Origin: Alteromonadales bacterium alter-6D02
Lineage (GTDB): Bacteria > Pseudomonadota > Gammaproteobacteria > Enterobacterales > Psychrobiaceae
NCBI GenBank assembly: GCA_002835545.1
Contig: PIZK01000016.1
Span: 62,001 to 126,000 of the forward strand
Length of the DNA: 64,000 nucleotides
Reading direction: 5' to 3'
Shown: positions 9,865 through 18,734 of the stretch, piece by piece
Layout: every line of letters begins with the position of its first letter
Numbering within the stretch: the first letter of the stretch is position 1
Program-made: the position numbers and the translations under genes
Notes under the pieces: generated by a model
Database searches by the model: none
What the model was told of the DNA's origin: nothing
Seen by the model: the letters and a program-made list of their open reading frames with translations, nothing else

Positions 9865-9890
9865 CTTTATTTACTGGTTTTTAATGTCAT

Positions 9891-12887
9891 TTATAACCGA
9901 CCACGAATACCAATCGTCATACGACGCTCATAGACATTTTGTGAGATTTGGTTATCACTCCATTGTGCGTAGTTTACTTCATACTCTTCAGTTAAATTAC
10001 TGCCTGAAAGATAAACACTAACATTTTCGTTAATGTCATAGCTAGCTGAAATATCTACATAAGTTGTAGGTTCCGTCCAAATGGCTAATCCATTTGGCTC
10101 TAAGCCACCAACACCAGATAAAGAGGCTAGGCGTTTACTACGGTAGTTGGTTGCTAAGCGTAGTTGTAGGCCGTCTTTTTCATACCATAGAACCGCATTC
10201 GCTGAGTGCTTAGAGTTATCTTGTAGCGGTAATTGCTCACCATTAAAATCAACTCGACCACTTTCACTATCTGAGTAAGTGTAGTTAAAGCCTGCGCCTA
10301 AACCACTCCACATGTCTGGCAAGAAATCGAATGCTTGTTGATAAGCAAACTCTGCGCCGCTGATGGTGCCGCCAGGCGCGTTATCAAGACCGGTGACTGC
10401 CACTTCTCGGCGAACTACACCATCTGCATCCGGTAATTCCGCTGTCCAGCTGCTGCTTTCAATGAATGACTCAAGTTGTACGTTAAATAAACCAATGCTC
10501 ACTAATGCACTTGGTGAGTAGTACCATTCAAGGGATAAGTCAGTGTTAGTTGCACGCCAAGGTTGCAAATCTGGATTACCTTGCATTTGTGCATTGGTTG
10601 CAATTAATAGATCTGGTGAAATGCCTTCTCGCGCCGCTAGCTCATCACCAGCACGTGAGCGGCTGATACTTAAACCGCCAGCTACATCGGCAAGGTCTAA
10701 GCGGGTCATGGTTTTACCCCATGCCGCACGGAAAATTAAATCTTCAGTTAAATTAGTGCTTAGGTTAAATGATGGTAAGAAATCGGAATATTCTTTCTTC
10801 GTAACAACATCCCCTAAGTCTTCTGCAACTTTACCTGGGCAGGCTTGACATACCGGGTCACCAACGAGGTTTTGCACGATATCTAATTCAGTTTTGATGT
10901 ATTGGAAACCAACATTTGCAGAGTAGTTATCATTACCTAAATCGGCTTGAACGAATAGATTTTGGGTTGTCTCACTTACTTTAAATGACGTTCCTGGTGT
11001 TGCTGCGCGTTTGTTACCAGGGTAGAAGGTATTTTGGAATGCGAATGGGTCATCTAGTTTGCGCGGATCGATAAAATAGAAAGTTCCAGGACTCACAGGA
11101 CCAAAATCACTTGTCTGCTGTACCCAACCCTTAGGAAGCTCGCTGTATCTAATCAAGTTACCAGCCCCCACAGTTAAATCGCCAGCCGTTGAGCTTGGGG
11201 CACCACCACTACCGTCAGTATCATATAGCGCTAGACCTTGGTCTTTCCACATGATGTCAATTGACTCTGAACCATCTGGTGAAGCGATAGGAGCCAGCAA
11301 TACATACTCTTGGCGAGTTACTTCGCGGTCACCAAAACGCACACCGAAGTTAACAGCTTTTAAATGTTCAGTATCAAATTCATATTTACCATCTAAACGG
11401 ACGATATCTAATGCTGCTTCTTCATCAAAGTTATTTTCTGAATAGGTAGAAGATAACGCGTAACGGTTAATGTTTGAACCAAAGACTTCACCATCAATAG
11501 ATGGTACAGATAACGTTGGGTGAGAGCCGGTGTAATCTAAACCTACTGGAATTGTGCCTGGGCCGTATCCGTCAGGGTTTACTGGGCGCGCCCCGTCACC
11601 ATCGTTTCGTTGTAGGCCGTGTGCTAAGCCATTGGTCATATAACCTTGAGCTACATTTTCAGTATGTGAACGATCGGCACTACCGTTAATATAACGGAAT
11701 GAACCAGATAATGGACCATCTCCTTGATAGTTTAACTCAAGATTAATGTTCGTAGATTCACGCTTGTTGGTATGACTTTCTGAGTGAGCAACAACTCGAG
11801 GCGCGTTCAATGTGATGTCTTGTGCGGTGTAGAAGTTCTTGCCACCCGGCGTTAAACCTCGATTGATTGGGTCATGTTGATCTTGCCACGCCCAGTGACC
11901 ACCCCAAGCATTGTCTGCCATTAAACCTTGTTGGCGATCGGCGTCATCCATGTCAGTATAGAAAACATCACCAACAAATTCTAATGAGTCAGTTAATTGT
12001 GCTTGGAGTGTTAAGTTAGCACCTAAACGTTCACGTTCAGTGAAGCGGTTGACGTTACCGTAACTTACATAAGTGAATTCTGCGTCATCGTCATCCCCAT
12101 CATTATTTAATGGTTGTGACGGACAATACCAACATGTTCCACCTTCAAAAGGGGCCATTCCCCAATCGTGATTAGTTGAGCCTAAACGGTAATTAGCCAA
12201 GTTAGACTTATCTTTTGAAACGGTGACAATGACACCGATATCACCACCATTATAGCCAGCAAATGCCATGGTTTTATTATCAGTTTCATCTGAATAAGAG
12301 CCTTGTGTAAACTCAGTTGAACCTAATAAAGTGGTGCCTTCATCAAGGTCAAGAGGGCGACGGGTCTTTAGGTTTATTGTGCCTGAGATACCACCGGCAA
12401 GCGTTGAAGCATTTGATGATTTGATGACATCCATTCCACCTACAAGCGCGGATGGTATATCAGTAAAATCAGGTTGGACGGTTGTTAATGAACCTGCACT
12501 TAAGAATTGCTCGCCGTTTAACAACGTGGTTACTTGTGGCATACCACGAACATTAATTGTTGAGCCTTCGCCCGCTGAGCGACGAATTTGAATACCAGGA
12601 ACACGTTGTAATGAATCAGCAATAGTGACATCAGGAAGCTTACCAATATCTTCTGCAGAGATCGAATCAACAACCGAATCGGCAAAACGTTTAGTGTTTA
12701 AGTTTTTAGTCGTTGAAGCTCGAATGCCTCTAACATCAATGACTTCAACATCTTTTAAATTCTTTTCTTTATCATTAGTTGCCGCAAAAGACGCGGGAGC
12801 GATAATGGCGGTACTAATGCTTAGTGCAATGATCGATTTTTTTAAGTGGCCGTTGGTTTGGCTACTGACTGACGCTTGCTTATTCAT
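9891..12887 (-). CDS. TonB-dependent outer-membrane receptor (Xanthomonas/Caulobacter type)
   Basis: Outer-membrane active transporter of 998 residues. A signal peptide ends near SFAA (residue 36). A TonB-box-like segment VEVIDVRGIR lies at about 47. The plug domain contains DVTIADSLQRVPGIQIRR and STINVRGMPQVTTLLNG. The beta-barrel ends with the aromatic-poor RRMTIGIRGRL. The plug start and GSTEF..GG pattern match the TonB-Xanth-Caul subfamily, whose characterised members import maltodextrins or chitin oligosaccharides. Adjacent halogenase, AraC, permease, kinase and hexosaminidase genes suggest a GlcNAc-containing oligosaccharide as ligand. That substrate is inferred from context only. Confidence 0.92.
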   Translation of the reverse strand: MNKQASVSSQTNGHLKKSIIALSISTAIIAPASFAATNDKEKNLKDVEVIDVRGIRASTTKNLNTKRFADSVVDSISAEDIGKLPDVTIADSLQRVPGIQIRRSAGEGSTINVRGMPQVTTLLNGEQFLSAGSLTTVQPDFTDIPSALVGGMDVIKSSNASTLAGGISGTINLKTRRPLDLDEGTTLLGSTEFTQGSYSDETDNKTMAFAGYNGGDIGVIVTVSKDKSNLANYRLGSTNHDWGMAPFEGGTCWYCPSQPLNNDGDDDDAEFTYVSYGNVNRFTERERLGANLTLQAQLTDSLEFVGDVFYTDMDDADRQQGLMADNAWGGHWAWQDQHDPINRGLTPGGKNFYTAQDITLNAPRVVAHSESHTNKRESTNINLELNYQGDGPLSGSFRYINGSADRSHTENVAQGYMTNGLAHGLQRNDGDGARPVNPDGYGPGTIPVGLDYTGSHPTLSVPSIDGEVFGSNINRYALSSTYSENNFDEEAALDIVRLDGKYEFDTEHLKAVNFGVRFGDREVTRQEYVLLAPIASPDGSESIDIMWKDQGLALYDTDGSGGAPSSTAGDLTVGAGNLIRYSELPKGWVQQTSDFGPVSPGTFYFIDPRKLDDPFAFQNTFYPGNKRAATPGTSFKVSETTQNLFVQADLGNDNYSANVGFQYIKTELDIVQNLVGDPVCQACPGKVAEDLGDVVTKKEYSDFLPSFNLSTNLTEDLIFRAAWGKTMTRLDLADVAGGLSISRSRAGDELAAREGISPDLLIATNAQMQGNPDLQPWRATNTDLSLEWYYSPSALVSIGLFNVQLESFIESSSWTAELPDADGVVRREVAVTGLDNAPGGTISGAEFAYQQAFDFLPDMWSGLGAGFNYTYSDSESGRVDFNGEQLPLQDNSKHSANAVLWYEKDGLQLRLATNYRSKRLASLSGVGGLEPNGLAIWTEPTTYVDISASYDINENVSVYLSGSNLTEEYEVNYAQWSDNQISQNVYERRMTIGIRGRL

Positions 12888-13472
12888 ATAATCCTTCCTG
12901 AAAGGTTAAAAAATAAAATGTTATTATTGTGTTAATTACTTTGACAGCCTGCTCATTTTGAAGAGAATTTCAATAAAAAGATGTACTGAAATATTCATTT
13001 TATATACTTTTCTCTCGCCATAGGGGTTGGGGTTGTTATTTGGTATTTTAGTACCTGTACTTTTATTACGTGTATCTATATCAATCTATTTATTTTCTGT
13101 TTTTTAGATCGCTCTTCTGTTTTTTTTGTTGTTTTATTTTAGTGGCTTAGCGTCTTTGAACTGCACTGTAAGATAAGGCCTGTGTTTTTTACCTAATCGT
13201 TAAATTTGTAGTTAAAAATAAACAAAGTATTAAAAGTATTACTAAATGGTAGTTTAGTATTTCTTTGTTGCGTTAATTGTCTGCACACTAAATAAGCGTT
13301 TAGGGGAGATGAATATCGTCGATTAATTTCATTCGTTTGTTATCGGTGAGATATTGACATTGGCATTCCTTTCACACGGCTGTACTTGACATGGTACTGA
13401 CGCTTATTTATCTCCCCACTCCTTTGTATAGCTAACGAACTAATCAATTATAAAATCAATAGGTTGAAATTA
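12888..13472. other. 585-bp divergent intergenic region, receptor versus permease
   Basis: No coding gene is recognised. The AT-rich stretch should hold promoters for the leftward receptor gene and the rightward permease-kinase-hexosaminidase operon. TTGACA occurs at 13354-13359 and 13386-13391; the second is followed 17 bases later by a poor -10 (TATCTC). The only clear structure is the two-module inverted repeat annotated separately. Confidence 0.6.
13290..13417. repeat. two-module inverted repeat upstream of the sugar permease
   Basis: AAATAAGCGT at 13290-13299 recurs inverted as ACGCTTATTT at 13400-13409. GGGGAGAT at 13303-13310 recurs inverted as ATCTCCCC at 13410-13417. The right-hand pair overlaps the spacer and -10 region after TTGACA (13386-13391). 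The two modules are in different order in the two arms, so this is not a simple hairpin; paired regulator sites are a possible reading. Confidence 0.55.
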
Positions 13473-14717
13473 ATGAATCACCGAATTATTGTCGCAATAG
13501 TCTTGCTGACTTTCTTTGTTATCTCCTTTATTACTAATACTCTGGGACCAATTTTCCCGGCATTAATCGAAAGCTTTGATATTGGTTTGTTAGTTGCTGG
13601 CTTTTTTCCGTTTGCATTCTTTGTGGCTTATGGGGTGATGTCGATCCCTGCTGGTATTCTCGTACACCAGCAAGGGGAAAAAGTGACCATGCTACTTGCT
13701 TTCTCATTGGCTGCTGTTGGTGCGCTTTTGTTTGCTGTTGTACCAAGCTTTATGACTGCAATGGTGTCATTGTTTTTAATTGGCTGTTCCATGTCACTAT
13801 TACAGGTCGCGATTAATCCATTATTACGACGTAGCGGTGGCGGCCAACACTTTGCAGTTTACTCAGTTGCTGCCCAATTGCTGTTCGGGCTTGGCGGCGC
13901 ATTATCACCGTGGGTTTATAGTACGTTTGAACAACAGATTGCCAATCAATCCGGTATTGGCAGAGCGTTTATTCAAATGGTACCTGATAATATGAGTTGG
14001 CTATCTATGTATTGGCTATTTGCGATGATCAGTGTCGTTATGCTTGCGCTCATAATGCTAGTTCGCATCGAACGAGGACAACAGCAATCCACGGAAGCTT
14101 TCTCGACTCATCTTGTATTAATGAAGTCACCAGTAGTAATTAAATTCTTCTTAGCAATTGCCGCTTATGTTTTTGTTGAGCAGGGGGTCGCAAACTCAAT
14201 GATCGTATTCCTTGAAAAGTACCACGGCGTTGAGCCTGTACAGCAGGGCAGTGCAATCGTTAGTCAGTTTTGGCTTAACCTAACACTGGGTTGTATTCTG
14301 GGGTTAATCTTACTTAAATTTGTTGATGCTAAGTTAGTACTGTTAGGTTTTAGTAGTGGTGCAATTATCTGCTTATTGCTGGCGCTGTTCTCTAGCAGCC
14401 AAGTGGCTTTGGTCGCGTTTCCAGCCGTCGGGTTTTTCTTATCCGTGATGTGGTCAGTGTTATTCTCTTTAGCGCTAAACTCTGTAAGAGAGCATCATGG
14501 CTCATTCTCTGGCATCTTATGTACTGGCATTGTTGGTGGTGCATTAGCGTCGCCAGCGGTTGGTTTATTTAGCGAGCTCTTCTCTAGTATGCAATTAGGC
14601 ATGTTCATTCTGTTTATTCCACTTGTCTATATTTTTAGTGTCGGTCTTTGGGCAAAACCTCTGATTAAAAATGATTTAATCCGTTTTAACCGTAAACAAT
14701 CAACGCAAAACGTATAA
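13473..14717 (+). CDS. nagP: MFS sugar permease, NagP/FucP-like (probable GlcNAc transporter)
   Basis: Major-facilitator inner-membrane protein of 414 residues from the ATG at 13473, which has AGG nine bases upstream; a TTG nine bases earlier is the alternative. About 12 hydrophobic spans are visible, beginning NHRIIVAIVLLTFFVISFITN. Family features are FFVAYGVMSIPAGILVHQQGEK in the loop 2-3 region and the central charged stretch RIERGQQQ. The fucose/glucose-galactose permease subfamily includes the N-acetylglucosamine permease NagP of Shewanella-type bacteria. The downstream ROK kinase and hexosaminidase support GlcNAc as substrate, but glucose or another hexose cannot be excluded. Confidence 0.78.
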   Translation: MNHRIIVAIVLLTFFVISFITNTLGPIFPALIESFDIGLLVAGFFPFAFFVAYGVMSIPAGILVHQQGEKVTMLLAFSLAAVGALLFAVVPSFMTAMVSLFLIGCSMSLLQVAINPLLRRSGGGQHFAVYSVAAQLLFGLGGALSPWVYSTFEQQIANQSGIGRAFIQMVPDNMSWLSMYWLFAMISVVMLALIMLVRIERGQQQSTEAFSTHLVLMKSPVVIKFFLAIAAYVFVEQGVANSMIVFLEKYHGVEPVQQGSAIVSQFWLNLTLGCILGLILLKFVDAKLVLLGFSSGAIICLLLALFSSSQVALVAFPAVGFFLSVMWSVLFSLALNSVREHHGSFSGILCTGIVGGALASPAVGLFSELFSSMQLGMFILFIPLVYIFSVGLWAKPLIKNDLIRFNRKQSTQNV

Positions 14718-14728
14718 GGCATCTGATT

Positions 14729-15586
14729 ATGAATACTGCACCAAAAAACATTTTGTGTATTGATTTAGGTGGTACTAAATTACAGCTGGGTAAGGTTAAT
14801 CGCAAGCAAGTCAGTGATGTTGTTGAATACCCTGTTCCCGCACATCTAGATAAAGAGGATTTTTCTCGTTTTTTAATCGCGGCCATTGCTGCTCAGATGG
14901 ATAGTTCTATTGGTGGTATATCCATTGGTATTCCCGGCTTAGTTAATGTTAGAACGGGTTATGTGATTGAGGTTATCAATATTTCTAAGTGGTGCAATGT
15001 CCCACTGCAAACAATATTAGAGCAAGAATTCTCGTTACCCGTTGTTGTTCATAATGACGCTAACTGTTTTAGCATGGGGGAATACGTTTTTGCTAATGAA
15101 CAGCAGGTTGATAACTTTGTAGGTGTTTGCCTTGGGACAGGGCTTGGCGCTGGCTTGATTATGAATGGTTCGTTATATACAGGTAAAAATTCAGCTTCAG
15201 GGGAGTTTGGATCGTTTCTATATAAAGATGGCATAACAGAGCAGTATTGCTCGGGACAATTTTTTAAGCAGTTTCATCAAACAACGGGAAAAGAAGCTTA
15301 CCAAGCTGCAATGAATGGTTGTAAGGATGCATTAGCGTTGTTTGAGGAAATGGGCGAGCATCTGGCGATGGCATTACATCAAATCATTCTTGCGGTAGAC
15401 CCTGAACATGTCGTGATAGGAGGTTCGGTAGGTAAGAGTTTCGATTTATTCTCAAGCACGATGATGAGAAAGCTTCAACAAGAGGTCAACCCTCGTTTGT
15501 TTAGTAGTATCACTATTAGTCAGAGTCAATTAGAATACCCAGCCTTAAAGGGGGCTTTTGCTCTTTTTAATCAAAATAATAACTAA
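14729..15586 (+). CDS. ROK-family sugar kinase, probable N-acetylglucosamine kinase, zinc loop absent
   Basis: Predicted to phosphorylate an incoming sugar. The 285 residues contain the phosphate-binding DLGGTKLQLGK near residue 9, ISIGIPGLVN, HNDANCFSMGE with the catalytic Asp near residue 108, GVCLGTGLGAGLIMNGSLYTG, and the C-terminal HVVIGGSVG. ROK kinases normally have ExGH followed by a CxCGxxGC zinc site. Here SGEFGSFLYKDG runs straight into EQYCSG, with the His and three Cys missing. The gene sits 12 bases after the permease and just before the hexosaminidase, so GlcNAc is the most likely substrate. Loss of the zinc loop makes activity less certain. Confidence 0.82.
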   Translation: MNTAPKNILCIDLGGTKLQLGKVNRKQVSDVVEYPVPAHLDKEDFSRFLIAAIAAQMDSSIGGISIGIPGLVNVRTGYVIEVINISKWCNVPLQTILEQEFSLPVVVHNDANCFSMGEYVFANEQQVDNFVGVCLGTGLGAGLIMNGSLYTGKNSASGEFGSFLYKDGITEQYCSGQFFKQFHQTTGKEAYQAAMNGCKDALALFEEMGEHLAMALHQIILAVDPEHVVIGGSVGKSFDLFSSTMMRKLQQEVNPRLFSSITISQSQLEYPALKGAFALFNQNNN

Positions 15587-15596
15587 GAGGTCAATA

Positions 15597-18179
15597 ATGG
15601 CAGCCATCAAAAAGCTACTATGTAGCTTTGCATTAATTAATTTAGCGGCGTGTTCCGCTCCTCAGGGAAATGATACCCAACAGTCTTTGGATAAGTTCGC
15701 TCAATCTTTACAGGTTAAGTACAATTTAGATCATGCATTTAGTAAAGAATGTGGAGACTCAGATAAAAAATCATGCTTACGTTCGACGATAAATCTTTCG
15801 CTCCCGTATGACTACAGTGAGCAGCGTTGGGAAATATTTTTCAGTAGCTTAAGCCCTGTTATTGCTGTAGATAGTGATCAGTTTATGGTTAAACATATCA
15901 ATGGCGATCTTCATCAAATTGTCCCGACATTAAACTTTCAGGGGTTTAAAGCGGGCAGTGATTATTCTGTTACTATCTTTAATTCAGGCTCTCAAATCAC
16001 TCGCAGTGAATTTATGCCTAACTATATTGTAAAGATTGCTGACTCACAGCCGCGAGTAATCGAGAGTACTAAAACGATTATCGACGATGAGACCGGTTTA
16101 GAGCTACAACCATATCTTGCGCCGTTCACTAGTATTGAGAAACAATTCAAACTCAATGACAAGGATCTAACCTCGTGGGCGAGTTCACAAAGCCTTTATC
16201 AAACGCAGCCGGCGGCAACAGAGGTTGATGTTTCAGCTTCTTTATTACCCCAACCAGCGCAAGTGCAAACGTTAAGCCATGAGAGTCTATCACTCGCAAA
16301 GGGGCTGAAGTTCGAACTTAACAATATTGCTCGTGAAGAGTTAGCTACAGCGATCGAGCGTCTTGAGTTACTTGGTGTGCAAGAAAGTGTCACTGGTCAT
16401 ACTGTTGCTGTAAATGTTGATTCTAACTTTAAAGCCGAGGAACAAGGCTATCAGTTGGTGATTAATCAACATGGAATCACAGTGAAGGCTGCTGATAATG
16501 CTGGAGCTTATTATGGTTTAATGTCTTTAGCGGGTTTAATCACTCTTGGTGATGATAACTTAGCCAGTGTTAAAATTGATGATCAACCGCGTTATGCCTT
16601 CCGTGGGGTTCATGTGGATGTTGCACGTAATTTCCATTCGAAACAGTTCTTAATTGACCTAATAAAGCAAATGGGAGCGTATAAGCTAAACAAGTTACAC
16701 CTTCACTTAGCGGACGATGAGGGTTGGCGTTTAGCAATCCCAGGACTTGAGCAACTAACAGATTTAGGCGCTTACCGCTGCTTGGATTTGTCTGAGACGA
16801 AATGTCTTTTACCACAGCTCGGTAGTGGGCTTGAAAGTGACAGCGCTGTCAACGGTTATCTAAGCCGTGAAGATTATATTGACCTATTACATGTAGCCAA
16901 AGCACATCATATTCAGGTAATCCCTTCATTAGATATGCCTGGTCATAGCCGTGCGGCAATTAAGTCGATGGATTTGCGTTACCGTCAATTGATGGCACAG
17001 GGTAAACCAAAACAAGCAAAAGAATTCTGGTTAACTGAGCCTGAGGATACTACGGTTTATTCGTCGATTCAGTATTATAACGATAATACCTTGAATGTAT
17101 GTATGGACTCGACGTATCGCTTTGTGGATAAGGTTGTAACCGAGATTCAAAAGATGCATCGCGATGCTGGTCAAGAGTTAGTTCTTTATCATATTGGTGC
17201 TGATGAAACGGCTGGTGCATGGACTGACTCTCCGTCGTGTCAAGCGCTGGAAGCAACGGGAGCGATTGATATGTCACGTAAACATGCCTACAACGGCTAC
17301 TTCATCGAACGTGTATCAGCGATGTTAGCAGAAAAAGACATTGTTGTTGCTGGTTGGAGTGATGGCATGGGGCATACAGACGCAACAAAAATGCCTCAAG
17401 AAGTACAATCAAATTCGTGGTCTACGTTGTATTTTGATGGGCACGTGGAAACACATCGCCAAGCTAATCAAGATTGGGATATCGTGATGTCATCACCGGA
17501 TGTCACCTATTTCGATTTCCCATACGAAGCACACCCTCAAGAGCGTGGTAATCATTGGGCATCTCGTGAAATAAGCACACGTAAAGTATTTGAGTTTATG
17601 CCTGATAACCTACCTGCGCATGCAGAAATTTGGCACAACTTAGATAATCGCCCTTATAAGGCAGATGATACTCAGAGCCAATTAAAACAAGGTATTAATT
17701 TTGCGGGTATCCAAGGACACTTATGGAGTGAGATGATCCGCAGTGATAATCAAGCGGAGTATATGCTATTTCCTCGTTTATTAGCCCTTGCTGAGCGTGC
17801 ATGGCATCGTGCGGCATGGGAGGTTGATTATCAGCGTCAAGGGGCTGTTTATTCAAAGGACAGTAATTTCTTCACCGAGCAAGCAAAAATACAACGTGAA
17901 AAAGACTGGCAACGCTTTGCTAATGTGCTGGCGAAGAAAGAACTAGCTAAACTTGAAGCCGCTGATATTTTTTATCGTATTCCGACGGTTGCTGCGAGTA
18001 TTGTCGATGGAAAGCTAACTGCTCGTACGTTATTGCCTGGGCTGGCCATTGAGTATAAAACACAGCAAGGGAAATGGACTTTGTATGAGTCACCGGTCAC
18101 TATCACTGGTGAAGTTGCGGTACGTTCAATGGCTACGGACGGTCAACGTAAAGGTCGAACCTTGACTGTTATGCCGTAA
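15597..18179 (+). CDS. GH20 beta-N-acetylhexosaminidase, lipoprotein
   Basis: Removes terminal GlcNAc from chito-oligosaccharides. The 860 residues start at the ATG at 15597 (AGAGG upstream). The signal peptide ends in the lipobox LAAC near residue 19, so the enzyme is predicted to be membrane-anchored in the periplasm or outer membrane. Domains in order are a CHB_HEX carbohydrate-binding domain (about 30-170), a GH20b domain (about 205-325), and the catalytic TIM barrel (about 330-730) with HLHLADDEGWR near residue 368 and the catalytic Asp-Glu pair in HIGADETAGAW near 535. A C-terminal sandwich domain follows. The gene's 5' end follows the ROK kinase stop by 10 bases, indicating one operon. 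Confidence 0.93.
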   Translation: MAAIKKLLCSFALINLAACSAPQGNDTQQSLDKFAQSLQVKYNLDHAFSKECGDSDKKSCLRSTINLSLPYDYSEQRWEIFFSSLSPVIAVDSDQFMVKHINGDLHQIVPTLNFQGFKAGSDYSVTIFNSGSQITRSEFMPNYIVKIADSQPRVIESTKTIIDDETGLELQPYLAPFTSIEKQFKLNDKDLTSWASSQSLYQTQPAATEVDVSASLLPQPAQVQTLSHESLSLAKGLKFELNNIAREELATAIERLELLGVQESVTGHTVAVNVDSNFKAEEQGYQLVINQHGITVKAADNAGAYYGLMSLAGLITLGDDNLASVKIDDQPRYAFRGVHVDVARNFHSKQFLIDLIKQMGAYKLNKLHLHLADDEGWRLAIPGLEQLTDLGAYRCLDLSETKCLLPQLGSGLESDSAVNGYLSREDYIDLLHVAKAHHIQVIPSLDMPGHSRAAIKSMDLRYRQLMAQGKPKQAKEFWLTEPEDTTVYSSIQYYNDNTLNVCMDSTYRFVDKVVTEIQKMHRDAGQELVLYHIGADETAGAWTDSPSCQALEATGAIDMSRKHAYNGYFIERVSAMLAEKDIVVAGWSDGMGHTDATKMPQEVQSNSWSTLYFDGHVETHRQANQDWDIVMSSPDVTYFDFPYEAHPQERGNHWASREISTRKVFEFMPDNLPAHAEIWHNLDNRPYKADDTQSQLKQGINFAGIQGHLWSEMIRSDNQAEYMLFPRLLALAERAWHRAAWEVDYQRQGAVYSKDSNFFTEQAKIQREKDWQRFANVLAKKELAKLEAADIFYRIPTVAASIVDGKLTARTLLPGLAIEYKTQQGKWTLYESPVTITGEVAVRSMATDGQRKGRTLTVMP

Positions 18180-18199
18180 TAATTAGTCTTCATCCTGAC

Positions 18200-18703
18200 T
18201 TGATAAAGCCGCTCCTTATCGTAATAATGGGTGGCTTTTTTATTGGTCTGACAGGGGCTTGTGACATGATAGTTTTTGTTGATGCTTCGCCAGATTCTGC
18301 GTTGATGGCCGATAGTCTCTTTGTGCTGTTTGCTGTATTGATCAGTTCATTTTTCTTCATTCATCGCATAGTTAACCAAGCCAAAGTGTTTAAGACAGCC
18401 ATTCAAAGTGTATTAATATTGGGGTTCTTATTAGTCACACAATACTTAGGGGATGATAAGTTTTATAAGCTCTCGGCTGAGCATAATCAGTTGGAGTTTC
18501 ATTTTGTTAACTCTTATTTTAGTTACCACTTTAATAAAACTGAGATAGAGAAAGTGACCTTTGGTACGAGAAATAAAGGGCGTTTTTGTTATATAAAGTT
18601 ATACGCATTCAATGGTGATACATACCAGCGTGTTGTGATTGATAAGGATGTCAAGGCTTGTAAGGAAACTCGTATAGCATTAAACAACTATCTAGGGAGT
18701 TAG
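18200..18703 (+). CDS. hypothetical membrane protein
   Basis: Not recognised. The 167 residues begin with two or three hydrophobic spans (about 4-20, 38-54, 66-82). A hydrophilic domain of about 80 residues follows (EHNQLEFHFVNSYFSYHFNK...), ending NNYLGS, with Cys residues in RFCYIKL and KACKETR. The layout suggests a membrane-anchored small beta-rich domain. The start is unsure: TTG at 18200 keeps a basic residue before the first span, and ATG at 18227 is the alternative. It trails the hexosaminidase by 20 bases and could be co-transcribed, but no functional link is evident. Confidence 0.6.
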   Translation: MIKPLLIVIMGGFFIGLTGACDMIVFVDASPDSALMADSLFVLFAVLISSFFFIHRIVNQAKVFKTAIQSVLILGFLLVTQYLGDDKFYKLSAEHNQLEFHFVNSYFSYHFNKTEIEKVTFGTRNKGRFCYIKLYAFNGDTYQRVVIDKDVKACKETRIALNNYLGS

Positions 18704-18734
18704 ATCAGATGTGTTTGACTTGGGGGCTGTAAAG

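Noticed and set aside
12625-12891. 88-codon plus-strand reading frame opposite the TonB receptor N-terminus
   Set aside because: Antisense shadow of a strongly conserved gene; no ribosome site or independent motif.
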